Position numbers and translations under genes: made by a program. From the NCBI GenBank assembly GCA_017634455.1, contig JAGBNK010000003.1, positions 1 through 64,000 of the forward strand: 64,000 nucleotides of DNA, read 5' to 3'. This document shows positions 46,145-54,170 of this stretch, piece after piece. The notes beneath the pieces were generated by a model. It was not told the DNA's origin, did not search any database, and saw only the letters and a list, made by a program, of their open reading frames with translations. Within the stretch, counting starts at the first letter, position 1, and each line of letters begins with the position of its first letter. The DNA is from Lachnospiraceae bacterium. GTDB lineage: Bacteria; Bacillota; Clostridia; Lachnospirales; Lachnospiraceae.

Positions 46145-46959
46145 TGGCAGGATATTTTTCAGAGATTTTCAAATATGATTTCATGATTAGAGCATTTGTT
46201 GCAATCCTGGTAATCACACCACTTTTTGGAATGCTTGGTACCATGATTGTACATCGCAAGATGGCATATTTCTCAGATGCCTTGGGACATTCAGCTCTTA
46301 CAGGAATTGCCATTGGCGTAGTCTGTGGAATTGCGGATACTAATCTATCTATGGTTTTGTTCGCGGTAGTATTTGCCTTTTTGTTAAATCAGATTAACAG
46401 AAAACGACTTGTGGCAACAGATACTTTGATTTCAGTTTTTGCCAGCTGCTCTACAGCAATTGGTTTGGCTATCTTGTCCTTTGGTGGTAATTTCAGCAAA
46501 TACTCTGCCCTGTTAGTTGGAGATATATTGAGTATTACATCTACAGAGATTGTATATTTGCTTATGATATTTGTGGCCACAATGGTATTCTGGTTCATCG
46601 CCATCAACAAACTGAATGCCATCAGCGTTAATCCGACTTTGGCCAAGAGTACCAATATATCCGTGCGAGTGATTGAGGATGTATTTGCCATAATCATTGC
46701 TTTGGTAGTTACACTGTCTATTAAATGGATTGGTATTTTGCTGATTAATGCTTTGCTGATTTTGCCAGCGGCTTCAGCGAGAAATATATCTATGAACATG
46801 AGAGAATATCATGGATATGCAATTTTGTTTAGTATATTTTCAGGGGTAATAGGTTTGATTATGTCATATTTTAATAATGTGGCCACAGGCCCTATGATTG
46901 TGATAATTGCCTCTGTGATTTATTTCGCAACTTATATATACGGACGCAAGCGAAGATAA
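46144..46959 (+). CDS. metal ABC transporter permease (ZnuB-like)
   Basis: 271 residues with seven to eight hydrophobic segments, of the ABC-3 family (PF00950). The early HRKMAYFSDALGHSALTGIAIG is the family's conserved segment near the first helices, and the late WIGILLINALLILPAASARNI is the coupling region. It forms the importer with the two preceding genes and is 19 bases ahead of the ASKHA ferredoxin gene. Confidence 0.93.
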   Translation: MAGYFSEIFKYDFMIRAFVAILVITPLFGMLGTMIVHRKMAYFSDALGHSALTGIAIGVVCGIADTNLSMVLFAVVFAFLLNQINRKRLVATDTLISVFASCSTAIGLAILSFGGNFSKYSALLVGDILSITSTEIVYLLMIFVATMVFWFIAINKLNAISVNPTLAKSTNISVRVIEDVFAIIIALVVTLSIKWIGILLINALLILPAASARNISMNMREYHGYAILFSIFSGVIGLIMSYFNNVATGPMIVIIASVIYFATYIYGRKRR

Positions 46960-46978
46960 AGGAGTAGGATTAGATTAT

Positions 46979-48682
46979 ATGTCTGTGGAGATTCGAATCT
47001 TGGAAAGTGCACAGGGTAAATGCGCCGAGACTCTGGTTTATGATTCCTTTGATCATACAACCTGGCAGGGTTTCTTTGACAGACATAGTGTGCCTATAAA
47101 TTATATGTGCGGCAGAGCCGGCATATGTGGGAAATGTAAGATTCATTTCCTTCAGGGAGCGCCTGTTCCAACTGAGGAAGAGGAGGATTATTTTACAGAA
47201 GCAGAATTAGCTGAGGGTTATCGCCTGGCTTGCATGTGCGGTACGGAAAATGCTACTACATCTGATGCGAATGTGAAAAATGCTTCTGATGCAGATATGA
47301 AAAATACTTCTGGTGCAGATATGAAAAATGCTTCTGGTGCAGCTGCGGAAAATGCTGTTGATGTGATAATTGAGCTTGTTCCTTATCCGGGGTATTTGCA
47401 ATCATCGGATAGGCACATGCAAAAGGCTGAAAAATCTAATCAACAAGCTGAGCCAGAAATGGATTCAAAAAAAGATTTTGCTACAGTTGCGGTGGATTTG
47501 GGCACAACCACAGTGGCTTTCGCATATTTAAATTCTCAGGGAGAAGTAATCTCTCAAAAGAAATTAATCAATCCTAACTGTGGCTATGGCGCAGATGTTA
47601 TAAGTCGAATGAGTTCTTATAATAGACATGGAGAGGACATAACTCGTCAGCTTCAGGATTTCATATTTGAAAATGTTGGTGAGTATGTACCTATGGTGAT
47701 TTCCGGAAATACTGTAATGAGCCATATGCTTCTGGGGCTGGATTGTCAGGGTTTGTCGGTTGCACCTTTTAAACCGGTGACTTTGAATTATAATTTCCAA
47801 GATAAGCAAGACATATATATAGTACCGGGAGCATCGGCTTTCATAGGCGGTGATATTCTGTCAGGCTTATATTATCTGGATGCTGATAAATGGAATGAGA
47901 CAACTTTATTTATAGATTTAGGAACCAACGGTGAGATGGTTTGGTATCATAATGGCAAATATTTCTCCACATCTGCATCGGCAGGCCCTGCCATGGAAGG
48001 GGTAAATATAAGTTGTGGTATGCCTAGCGTAGATGGTGCAATCTACAGCGTTATGATGGTGCGAGATCGAAGCGTGGTGAAGACCATATCAGGAATTCCA
48101 GCTGAGGGAATCTGCGGTAGTGGATTGATAGATGCCATATATGGTTTGCGCCAGAATGGATTGTTGGATGAAAATGGTATATTTACAGATGAGTATAGAG
48201 ATTCGGGATATACATTTGACACACCAGGAAGCAAGAAGGAGATTCGTCTGACACAGGAGGATGTGCGTGAATTTATGCTGGCCAAGGCTGCCATTGCAAC
48301 AGGCTGGCAGATGCTTATGGAATATGCAGGCATAGAGGAAGGTCAGTTGGATAGGGTGTATATTGCGGGAAGTTTTGGCAATAATATAGATGTATCTAAA
48401 TCCAGAGCAATAGGACTATTACCAGATGTGGAAAATATTAAGGCGGTTGGCAATACCTCACTGGAGGGAGCAGCTAGAATTGCCAGAGATTTAATTGGAA
48501 TAAATCATGAGAAAACAGAGTATGCCGAGTGTATAAATGGCATGAAATCTATTGAAAAATATGATAATATGCCAAATATAGTAGATGATAGATTGAAGCA
48601 TTTCACTGGAGATATGATCAATGTGGTGCTTCCTGATAATGAGAATTTTCAGGAAAAATTTGTATCAAATATTAGATTGTAA
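46979..48682 (+). CDS. RACo-like [2Fe-2S] ASKHA protein (DUF4445)
   Basis: 567 residues. The N-terminal ferredoxin has Cys44-x5-Cys50-x2-Cys53 (CGRAGICGKC) and a fourth Cys at 85 or 87 (RLACMCG). Residues 95-126 are four copies of an 8-residue repeat. From about 160 an ASKHA ATPase fold follows (VAVDLGTTTVAFAYL, FIDLGTNGEMVW, YIAGSFGNN). Characterised relatives (RACo, RamA) use ATP to reduce inactive Co(II) corrinoid proteins; no corrinoid methyltransferase is near. Its place between a metal importer and larB/larC suggests a redox-activation role for a metal cofactor, which is inference. Confidence 0.88.
   Translation: MSVEIRILESAQGKCAETLVYDSFDHTTWQGFFDRHSVPINYMCGRAGICGKCKIHFLQGAPVPTEEEEDYFTEAELAEGYRLACMCGTENATTSDANVKNASDADMKNTSGADMKNASGAAAENAVDVIIELVPYPGYLQSSDRHMQKAEKSNQQAEPEMDSKKDFATVAVDLGTTTVAFAYLNSQGEVISQKKLINPNCGYGADVISRMSSYNRHGEDITRQLQDFIFENVGEYVPMVISGNTVMSHMLLGLDCQGLSVAPFKPVTLNYNFQDKQDIYIVPGASAFIGGDILSGLYYLDADKWNETTLFIDLGTNGEMVWYHNGKYFSTSASAGPAMEGVNISCGMPSVDGAIYSVMMVRDRSVVKTISGIPAEGICGSGLIDAIYGLRQNGLLDENGIFTDEYRDSGYTFDTPGSKKEIRLTQEDVREFMLAKAAIATGWQMLMEYAGIEEGQLDRVYIAGSFGNNIDVSKSRAIGLLPDVENIKAVGNTSLEGAARIARDLIGINHEKTEYAECINGMKSIEKYDNMPNIVDDRLKHFTGDMINVVLPDNENFQEKFVSNIRL
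47261..47356 (+). repeat. four 24-bp tandem repeats in the ASKHA gene
   Basis: Units start at 47261, 47285, 47309 and 47333 and code for SDANVKNA, SDADMKNT, SGADMKNA and SGAAAENA. The repeats form the linker between ferredoxin and ATPase domains. Middle copies are nearly identical; the ends have drifted. Confidence 0.9.
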
Positions 48683-48727
48683 ATCTGGAGAATAGATTTA
48701 GGGGTAGTACATTTTAGGAGTGAAGCT

Positions 48728-49471
48728 ATGGATACTAGAGAGATTTTGGAGCAACTTCAAAATGGGGATATAAGTATAGATGAGGCGGAGAGAAGTCTGA
48801 AGAGACAACCTTATGAGGATTTGGGCTTCGCTCATTTGGATATGCATCGTAAGGTTAGAACCGGCTACGCAGAGGTGGTTTTCTGTCAGGGTAAACCTGA
48901 TGATTACCTGATAGAGATTTATAAGAAGATATATGAGACCGAAGGGGAAGTCTTGGGGACAAGAGCTAGTCAGCATCAGTATGAACTACTGAGAGAGGCT
49001 ATACCTCAGGTGACATATGATCCGGTATCGCGAATTATGAAAATTGAGAAGGCCAACATGATTCGTAAAGGAAATATTTCTGTATGTACAGCTGGAACTG
49101 CTGATATTCCTGTGGCGGAGGAAGCTGCACAGACGGCAGAATTTTTTGGCTGCAATGTGAAGCGATTTTATGACATTGGTGTGTGTGGTGTTCACAGAGT
49201 GCTTCGCAATATCGAGGATATCAATGATGCTAACTGTATAATTGCAGTGGCTGGTATGGAGGGTGCTTTGGTAAGCGTCCTGGGTGGATTGGTAGATAAG
49301 CCAATTATTGCAGTGCCAACCAGTGTGGGATATGGAGTTAGTGAAGGAGGCAAGGCTGCTTTGCATGCTATGCTTTCATCCTGTGCCAATGGCATATCTG
49401 TGGTAAATATTGATAACGGATATGGTGCTGCTTATGTCGCTACAGAGATTAATCGCCTGGTGGAAGGATAG
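48728..49471 (+). CDS. larB: nickel-pincer nucleotide biosynthesis protein LarB
   Basis: 247-residue carboxylase/hydrolase that converts nicotinic acid adenine dinucleotide to the dicarboxylated mononucleotide, the first step to the nickel-pincer cofactor. PurE-like C-terminal half with TAGTADIPVAEEAA, YDIGVCGVHRVL, VAGMEGALVSVLGGLV and VPTSVGYG is diagnostic. TTAGGAG precedes the ATG. LarC follows; LarE, which adds the sulfurs, and LarA are not in the window. Confidence 0.95.
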   Translation: MDTREILEQLQNGDISIDEAERSLKRQPYEDLGFAHLDMHRKVRTGYAEVVFCQGKPDDYLIEIYKKIYETEGEVLGTRASQHQYELLREAIPQVTYDPVSRIMKIEKANMIRKGNISVCTAGTADIPVAEEAAQTAEFFGCNVKRFYDIGVCGVHRVLRNIEDINDANCIIAVAGMEGALVSVLGGLVDKPIIAVPTSVGYGVSEGGKAALHAMLSSCANGISVVNIDNGYGAAYVATEINRLVEG

Positions 49472-49531
49472 ATGATTATTTAAAATATTTTTCTGACACG
49501 AGGGAAGGTTTCATATAGAAAGTTACGGTTT

Positions 49532-50452
49532 ATGGATATGAGTAAGAAATTATATATAGAATGTGAGAGCGGAATCAGTGGTGATATGGCTGTGGCTGCC
49601 CTCCTTGACTTGGGGGCGGATGCTAATAAGCTTCAGGAGACGCTGGCAAGTTTTCACATAGACGAAGAATTTGATATGAAGATTTCGTCTGTAATGAAGT
49701 CGGGACTCAAGGCTACGGATTTTGATGTTATATTGCCGGAGGAAAATGATAATCACGATCATGATATGAATTACCTCTATGGACATTTATCTCATGAGGA
49801 TGGACATGAGGATTCAGCTATAGCTTCTCATGAGGACTCGGATATAGCTTCTCATGAGCATTCAGATATAGCTTCTCATGAGCATCAAAGCGCTCAGCAG
49901 AACAAGCATCATGGTCACCATCACGGCCGTGGTCCTGTAGAGATTGGAAATATTTTCCAGAATTCTAATATGACAGATGGCGCCAAGAAAGTGGCTATGA
50001 CCATACTTGATATAATTGCAGATGCGGAGGCTACTGTACATGGAGTGCCTAGAGATGAAGTGCACTTCCATGAAGTGGGAGCAGTTGATTCCATTGTGGA
50101 TATCGCAAGCTTTGCTATATGCTATGATGATATATGTCATAGATATGATATTGTAGATACCATAGTAAGTCCTTTGGCGGAAGGACATGGCACGGTCAGA
50201 TGTCAACATGGTATATTGCCGGTTCCGGTTCCAGCAGTTACTGAGATTGTGCGAAAGCGTGGTATAATATTTCATAAGATAAATGTGGAGGGCGAGCTGG
50301 TGACACCAACAGGAGCTGCCATTGCTGCAGCAGTTGGAACCAAGGGCTCACTGCCTGAGAAATTTATAATACACAAGACTGGATTAGGGGCTGGCAAGCG
50401 GGAGTATAATACTCCTGGATTTGTTAGAATGATGATACTAGAGGAGAGATAG
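49532..50452 (+). CDS. larC: nickel insertion protein LarC, N-terminal part only
   Basis: 306 residues matching the N-terminal domain of LarC (LYIECESGISGDMAVAALLDLG; ATVHGVPRDEVHFHEVGAVDSI; VTPTGAAIAAAVG; HKTGLGAGKREY). LarC inserts nickel by CTP-dependent cyclometallation. The family is normally about 400-420 residues, or split as LarC1/LarC2 by frameshift; here the frame stops after MMILEER and the next frame is another protein, so the C-terminal domain is missing. Residues 73-134 are very His-rich (HDHD, three IASHE repeats, HHGHHHG), likely a nickel store. No strong ribosome site is seen; ATG 49538 is an alternative start. Confidence 0.88.
   Translation: MDMSKKLYIECESGISGDMAVAALLDLGADANKLQETLASFHIDEEFDMKISSVMKSGLKATDFDVILPEENDNHDHDMNYLYGHLSHEDGHEDSAIASHEDSDIASHEHSDIASHEHQSAQQNKHHGHHHGRGPVEIGNIFQNSNMTDGAKKVAMTILDIIADAEATVHGVPRDEVHFHEVGAVDSIVDIASFAICYDDICHRYDIVDTIVSPLAEGHGTVRCQHGILPVPVPAVTEIVRKRGIIFHKINVEGELVTPTGAAIAAAVGTKGSLPEKFIIHKTGLGAGKREYNTPGFVRMMILEER
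49811..49882 (+). repeat. three 24-bp tandem repeats in larC
   Basis: Units at 49811, 49835 and 49859 code for DSAIASHE, DSDIASHE and HSDIASHE. The last 15 bases of each unit are identical. They lie in the His-rich insert. Confidence 0.9.
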
Positions 50453-50455
50453 AAA

Positions 50456-50815
50456 ATGACATCACATAACGAGGAGTATAAAGAGATTACACATACACAT
50501 GATGGCGTGACACATACACACATGGTGAAAGAACATTCACATCACGGTCATTATCATTCACCTGAGGTGAAGAAGAAGGAGCTGGCTAGAATTTCCAAGG
50601 CTATTGGACATTTGCAGCATGTTAAGCTCATGATTGAAAATGATGAGGACTGCTCAGATGTGTTGATGCAATTGGCAGCAGTTCGTTCAGCAATTAACAG
50701 TTTAGGTAAAGAGATAATAAATGAGCATGTGGAACATTGTATTTCCCATGCTATAGAGGATGGGGATACGCAGGCCCTGGAAGATTTCAAGGGAGCCATC
50801 AAGAAGTTTGTATAG
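50456..50815 (+). CDS. CsoR/InrS-type metal-sensing transcriptional repressor with His-rich N-terminus
   Basis: 119 residues of the PF02583 family, a four-helix DNA-binding repressor released by metal. Cys66, His91 and Cys95 have exactly the 25- and 4-residue spacing of the Cys-His-Cys site of CsoR and InrS. The first 35 residues hold ten His (HTHDGVTHTH, HSHHGHYH), as in nickel sensors. It starts four bases after larC in the same frame (TAG, AAA, ATG), with GAGGAG inside the larC end. Nickel-responsive control of this cluster is inferred from position and His content. Confidence 0.88.
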   Translation: MTSHNEEYKEITHTHDGVTHTHMVKEHSHHGHYHSPEVKKKELARISKAIGHLQHVKLMIENDEDCSDVLMQLAAVRSAINSLGKEIINEHVEHCISHAIEDGDTQALEDFKGAIKKFV

Positions 50816-50885
50816 TCTGTCCGGTGAACTTTGTTTTGTATTTATACAAATATCTGAAGCATAGTATTTAGGTGAAATTATATAA

Positions 50886-51518
50886 ATGAGAAAAAAAGAT
50901 TTAGCCGTAGAGGTTATTGAGAGATTAAAAAAAGAATACCCAGAAACCACCTGTACTTTGGAATATGATGAGGCCTGGAAGCTGTTGGTGAGTGTGCGAC
51001 TTGCAGCTCAGTGTACAGATGCCAGGGTAAATGTGGTTGTACAGGATTTGTATGCAGTATATCCTACGCTGGAGGATTTGGCAGAGGCACCGGTGGATAA
51101 GATAGAAGAAATTGTGCGCCCATGTGGATTAGGCAAGAGCAAAGCTCGGGATATATCCGCCTGCATGATTATGCTAAGGGATGTATATGGTGGTCACGTG
51201 CCTGACAATATGTCAGATTTGCTGAAACTGCCTGGAGTAGGGCGTAAGAGCGCAAATCTTATAATGGGGGACATATATAAGCAACCGGCAATTGTGACAG
51301 ATACTCATTGCATCCGTCTGGCCAACAGAATTGGGCTGGTGGATAATGAGAAGGACCCTAAGAAGGTGGAGATGGCATTGTGGAAAATAATACCTCCGGA
51401 GGAGAGCAATCAGTTCTGTCATCGCATGGTGGATCATGGTAGAGAAGTATGTACTGCCAGAACAACGCCGTATTGTGACAGATGTTGCCTGGAGGATATC
51501 TGTAAGAAGAGGATATAA
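50886..51518 (+). CDS. nth: endonuclease III
   Basis: 210-residue DNA glycosylase/AP lyase for oxidised pyrimidines. The helix-hairpin-helix LPGVGRKSANLI contains the catalytic Lys; the catalytic Asp is in VTDTHCIRLANR. The C-terminal [4Fe-4S] cysteines are in CTARTTPYC-x2-C and EDIC, with seven residues in the first interval where six is usual. The start is the ATG 70 bases after the repressor gene. Confidence 0.95.
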   Translation: MRKKDLAVEVIERLKKEYPETTCTLEYDEAWKLLVSVRLAAQCTDARVNVVVQDLYAVYPTLEDLAEAPVDKIEEIVRPCGLGKSKARDISACMIMLRDVYGGHVPDNMSDLLKLPGVGRKSANLIMGDIYKQPAIVTDTHCIRLANRIGLVDNEKDPKKVEMALWKIIPPEESNQFCHRMVDHGREVCTARTTPYCDRCCLEDICKKRI

Positions 51519-51536
51519 GGAATTCGCGTGCTGGAA

Positions 51537-51588
51537 AAAGTGATAAAAAGTGATAAAAGATTTTGAAAGTGATAAAAAGTGATAAAAG
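51537..51588. repeat. duplicated 23-bp element upstream of the DUF362 gene
   Basis: The 23 bases at 51537-51559 are repeated exactly at 51566-51588. Each contains AAAGTGATA twice, ten bases apart, giving four sites. They lie 40-90 bases before the DUF362 start and just after nth. Confidence 0.8.
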
Positions 51589-51627
51589 GCAACAGGTGAG
51601 GTAGTTATTATCGAGGAGGTAAGAGTA

Positions 51628-52515
51628 ATGGCATCAAAGGTATATTTTATTAAAAATGTCACTGCTGATTCTGTAGTGAAAATGTATGATGAATTGGGAA
51701 TTAAGTTACCTGGTAAGGTTGCTGTGAAAGTGCATTCCGGTGAAGAAGGTAATCAGAATTATCTCAAACCTGAATTCTGGAAGCCTATGGTGGAGCATGT
51801 AAATGGTACTGTAGTAGAATGTAATACTGCCTACGAAGGCGAGAGAAATTATACTGACAAGCATGTGAAGTTATTGAAGCGCCATGGCTGGAGTGATCAT
51901 TTTGATGTGGATTTGATGGATGCAGAGGGACCGGATATTGAGATTCCAATTGCTAATGGTACTCATCTCAAGACTGATATTATGGGCAAGAATTTCTTGA
52001 ATTATGATTCTATGCTTGTGTTGTCTCATTTTAAAGGTCATCCAATGGGAGGCTTCGGCGGAGCATTGAAGCAGTTATCTATCGGCTGTGCTTCCTGTGC
52101 TGGTAAGGTGCAGATTCATTCTGCTGGAAAGTATAGAGATGCCAAGGATCAGGGAGTGGTATGGACAGACCTTCCTGAACAGGATGCATTCCTTGAGAGT
52201 ATGGCAGAAGCTGCTTCTGCAGTTGTAGATCATTTCGGTGACAATATTGCATTTATTAATGTGATGGCCAATATGTCTGTGGATTGTGATTGCTGTGCTG
52301 TTGCAGAAGACCCTTGTTTGAAGGATATAGGAATTCTTGCCAGCTTGGATCCAGTTGCAATTGATAGAGCTTGTCTGGATTTGGTATATGCTTCTAAGGA
52401 TGAAGGAAGAGATCATTTCCTGGAGAGAGTCACATCAAGAAATGGAGAGCACACAGTTGATGTGGCAGCTAAACTTGGAGTCGGAAGCTTAGAATATGAA
52501 CTTATTGAGTTATAG
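51628..52515 (+). CDS. DUF362 protein
   Basis: 295 residues of the DUF362 family (KVAVKVHSGEEGN; VVECNTAYEGER; SHFKGHPMGGFGGALKQLSIGCA). Members are often iron-sulfur proteins; this one has a Cys cluster in SIGCASCAGK and CDCCAVAEDPC but no classical pair of ferredoxin motifs. The function is unknown. AGGAGG precedes the ATG. The last 14 codons and the stop are part of a 61-bp tandem duplication that continues beyond the gene. Confidence 0.85.
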   Translation: MASKVYFIKNVTADSVVKMYDELGIKLPGKVAVKVHSGEEGNQNYLKPEFWKPMVEHVNGTVVECNTAYEGERNYTDKHVKLLKRHGWSDHFDVDLMDAEGPDIEIPIANGTHLKTDIMGKNFLNYDSMLVLSHFKGHPMGGFGGALKQLSIGCASCAGKVQIHSAGKYRDAKDQGVVWTDLPEQDAFLESMAEAASAVVDHFGDNIAFINVMANMSVDCDCCAVAEDPCLKDIGILASLDPVAIDRACLDLVYASKDEGRDHFLERVTSRNGEHTVDVAAKLGVGSLEYELIEL

Positions 52516-52595
52516 GTAATTGCCGGCGGCGAAGCTTGGCGTTGGAAGCTTGAAATATGAACTTATTGATTTATAAGAAATTACCGCCAGCGAAG
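52474..52595. repeat. 61-bp tandem duplication across the DUF362 stop codon
   Basis: Copy 1 is 52474-52534, copy 2 is 52535-52595; they differ at about nine places. Copy 1 encodes the protein end GVGSLEYELIEL and the TAG; copy 2 would encode GVGSLKYELIDL followed by a stop and is untranslated or a relic. Confidence 0.85.
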
Positions 52596-52625
52596 CTATG
52601 AATGAGAGAATATAGATTACAATTT

Positions 52626-52661
52626 AAACTCCCTGGATTATAAAATGACAGGGAGTTTTTT
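52626..52661 (+). terminator. terminator of the DUF362 gene
   Basis: AAACTCCCTG (52626-52635) pairs perfectly with CAGGGAGTTT (52649-52658), then T. Confidence 0.9.
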
Positions 52662-52672
52662 ATGCGAAAATC

Positions 52673-52701
52673 TTGCCGCAAATCTCTCTAATCGTTATAA
52701 T
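52673..52701 (+). promoter_or_regulatory. probable promoter of the DUF4317 gene
   Basis: TTGCCG (52673-52678), 17 bases, TATAAT (52696-52701), right after the previous terminator and 66 bases before the ATG. Confidence 0.65.
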
Positions 52702-52766
52702 ATTTTTTGCTGATTCATAAAACTAATTACTAGATATATACGAAAAAACAGTGGGAGGATTTATAG

Positions 52767-53993
52767 ATGAACAAGAAAGAAGTCGCTGAATTAAAGCGTA
52801 GATTTAAAAAGGAAGGCTGTTCCATTCAGAGAATGGCAGGCTGTTATGTGGATGGTGAGAAGCATAAGCTTTGCTCATTTACACAGACATTTCTAAACTT
52901 AGAGGACGAGGAGTTCTACAAATATCTGGATGTTGCTAAGAAGGCTCTGTCAGGAACTTTGGGCAACAACCTGATAAATCTGGAATTTCCTATTATTGAG
53001 GAAGAAATAGGTGGACGCCAGCAGATTCTTATGGCTCTTCGCGCCAGTAAATTACAGGATGAAGGTTTACTTGACGCTTTCTATGATCACATTATCGATA
53101 CATATGATTTCGTAGGCAACTATCTCATTACAATCTACTATGATGTATATGATATTCCTATGAAGGGAACAGATGAGTTGGCTATGGACGAGTCTGACGA
53201 AGTGTACGAGTACATTTTGGTATGTATCAACCCTGTGACTCTATCCAAGGCAGCGTTGGGTTATTTGGAAGACAAGAATACTATCGGTGCCAGAATTCGT
53301 GACTGGGTTGTTGGAGTTACTGATACAGCATTTATTTTCCCTGCTTTCAACGAGAGAAGTACGGATATCCATTCTACATTGGTATATACCAAGAATGCCA
53401 AGGAGCCTCATGAAGAGTTTTGGGAAAATGGTCTCGGATGCAAGACGGTTCAAACAGCTACTCAGAAGAAGGATGCTTTTGAAAATATGGTGGTACAGGC
53501 TATGGGGCCTGACAATGAGGATACCAAAGATACAGTATTGGATGTACAGCAAAACTTAAACGACTATATAGAAATCGAGAAGGAAAAGGTAGAAAAGGAC
53601 GCGCCTATATTCATCGATGGTGAAGTGGTGGAAGAACTCCTGACTGAGGCTGGAATTCCTGAGCAGAAGGCTGAGCGTATCAAGGAAAACTTCGATAATT
53701 TCTTCGAGGATAATCTGCCAGATGCCAATGACCTGTTGGATTCAAGAGCCTTGAAGAACAACGAGATAAGAGTTGAGAAGAAGCAACTTCAGGAGAAGGT
53801 TGTAGAACTTACAAACCAATTAGAGGAAGCCGGCATAATCCAGAAGGATGGGTCATCAACTGACATCATCATCAAGGTAGACCCTGAGAAAGTCTCAGAA
53901 GTAACAAAGCAATTTGTTGATGGTAGACAATGCATTGTCATACCTGTCTCAGATGCTGATTCAGCAAGAGTTAATGGGGAAGAAATTGAATAG
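52767..53993 (+). CDS. DUF4317 protein
   Basis: 408 residues matching DUF4317, a cytosolic family restricted mainly to Clostridia and of unknown function. It starts NKKEVAELKRRFKKEGCSIQ and has two conserved Cys (18, 26). After about 335 a coiled coil precedes a short beta-rich end. No TM segment. GGGAGG precedes the ATG; monocistronic with its own terminator. Confidence 0.85.
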   Translation: MNKKEVAELKRRFKKEGCSIQRMAGCYVDGEKHKLCSFTQTFLNLEDEEFYKYLDVAKKALSGTLGNNLINLEFPIIEEEIGGRQQILMALRASKLQDEGLLDAFYDHIIDTYDFVGNYLITIYYDVYDIPMKGTDELAMDESDEVYEYILVCINPVTLSKAALGYLEDKNTIGARIRDWVVGVTDTAFIFPAFNERSTDIHSTLVYTKNAKEPHEEFWENGLGCKTVQTATQKKDAFENMVVQAMGPDNEDTKDTVLDVQQNLNDYIEIEKEKVEKDAPIFIDGEVVEELLTEAGIPEQKAERIKENFDNFFEDNLPDANDLLDSRALKNNEIRVEKKQLQEKVVELTNQLEEAGIIQKDGSSTDIIIKVDPEKVSEVTKQFVDGRQCIVIPVSDADSARVNGEEIE

Positions 53994-54038
53994 ATTCCTA
54001 AATTGGAATTTCATAATTACCAAATAAGATAAATAATT

Positions 54039-54067
54039 GATGGAGGCTTGATTCCTCCATCTTTTTT
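54039..54067 (+). terminator. terminator of the DUF4317 gene
   Basis: GATGGAGG (54039-54046) pairs with CCTCCATC (54054-54061), then six T. Confidence 0.92.
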
Positions 54068-54170
54068 ATTGATTTTACAACTGATAAGAGTTAAAATATT
54101 GCAGTATAATTTTAATATTTTATATAAGAGAATTTGACTTTATACAATGAAGTCAAAATTGGAGGACATT

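Noticed and set aside
47207-47401. Minus-strand ORF with repeated FHICTRSI-like units
   Set aside because: It is the shadow of the 24-bp repeat array in the ASKHA gene and has no ribosome site.
50452-50815. Programmed frameshift from LarC into a LarC2 domain
   Set aside because: The following frame encodes a complete CsoR-family repressor and no LarC C-terminal sequence is visible in any frame.
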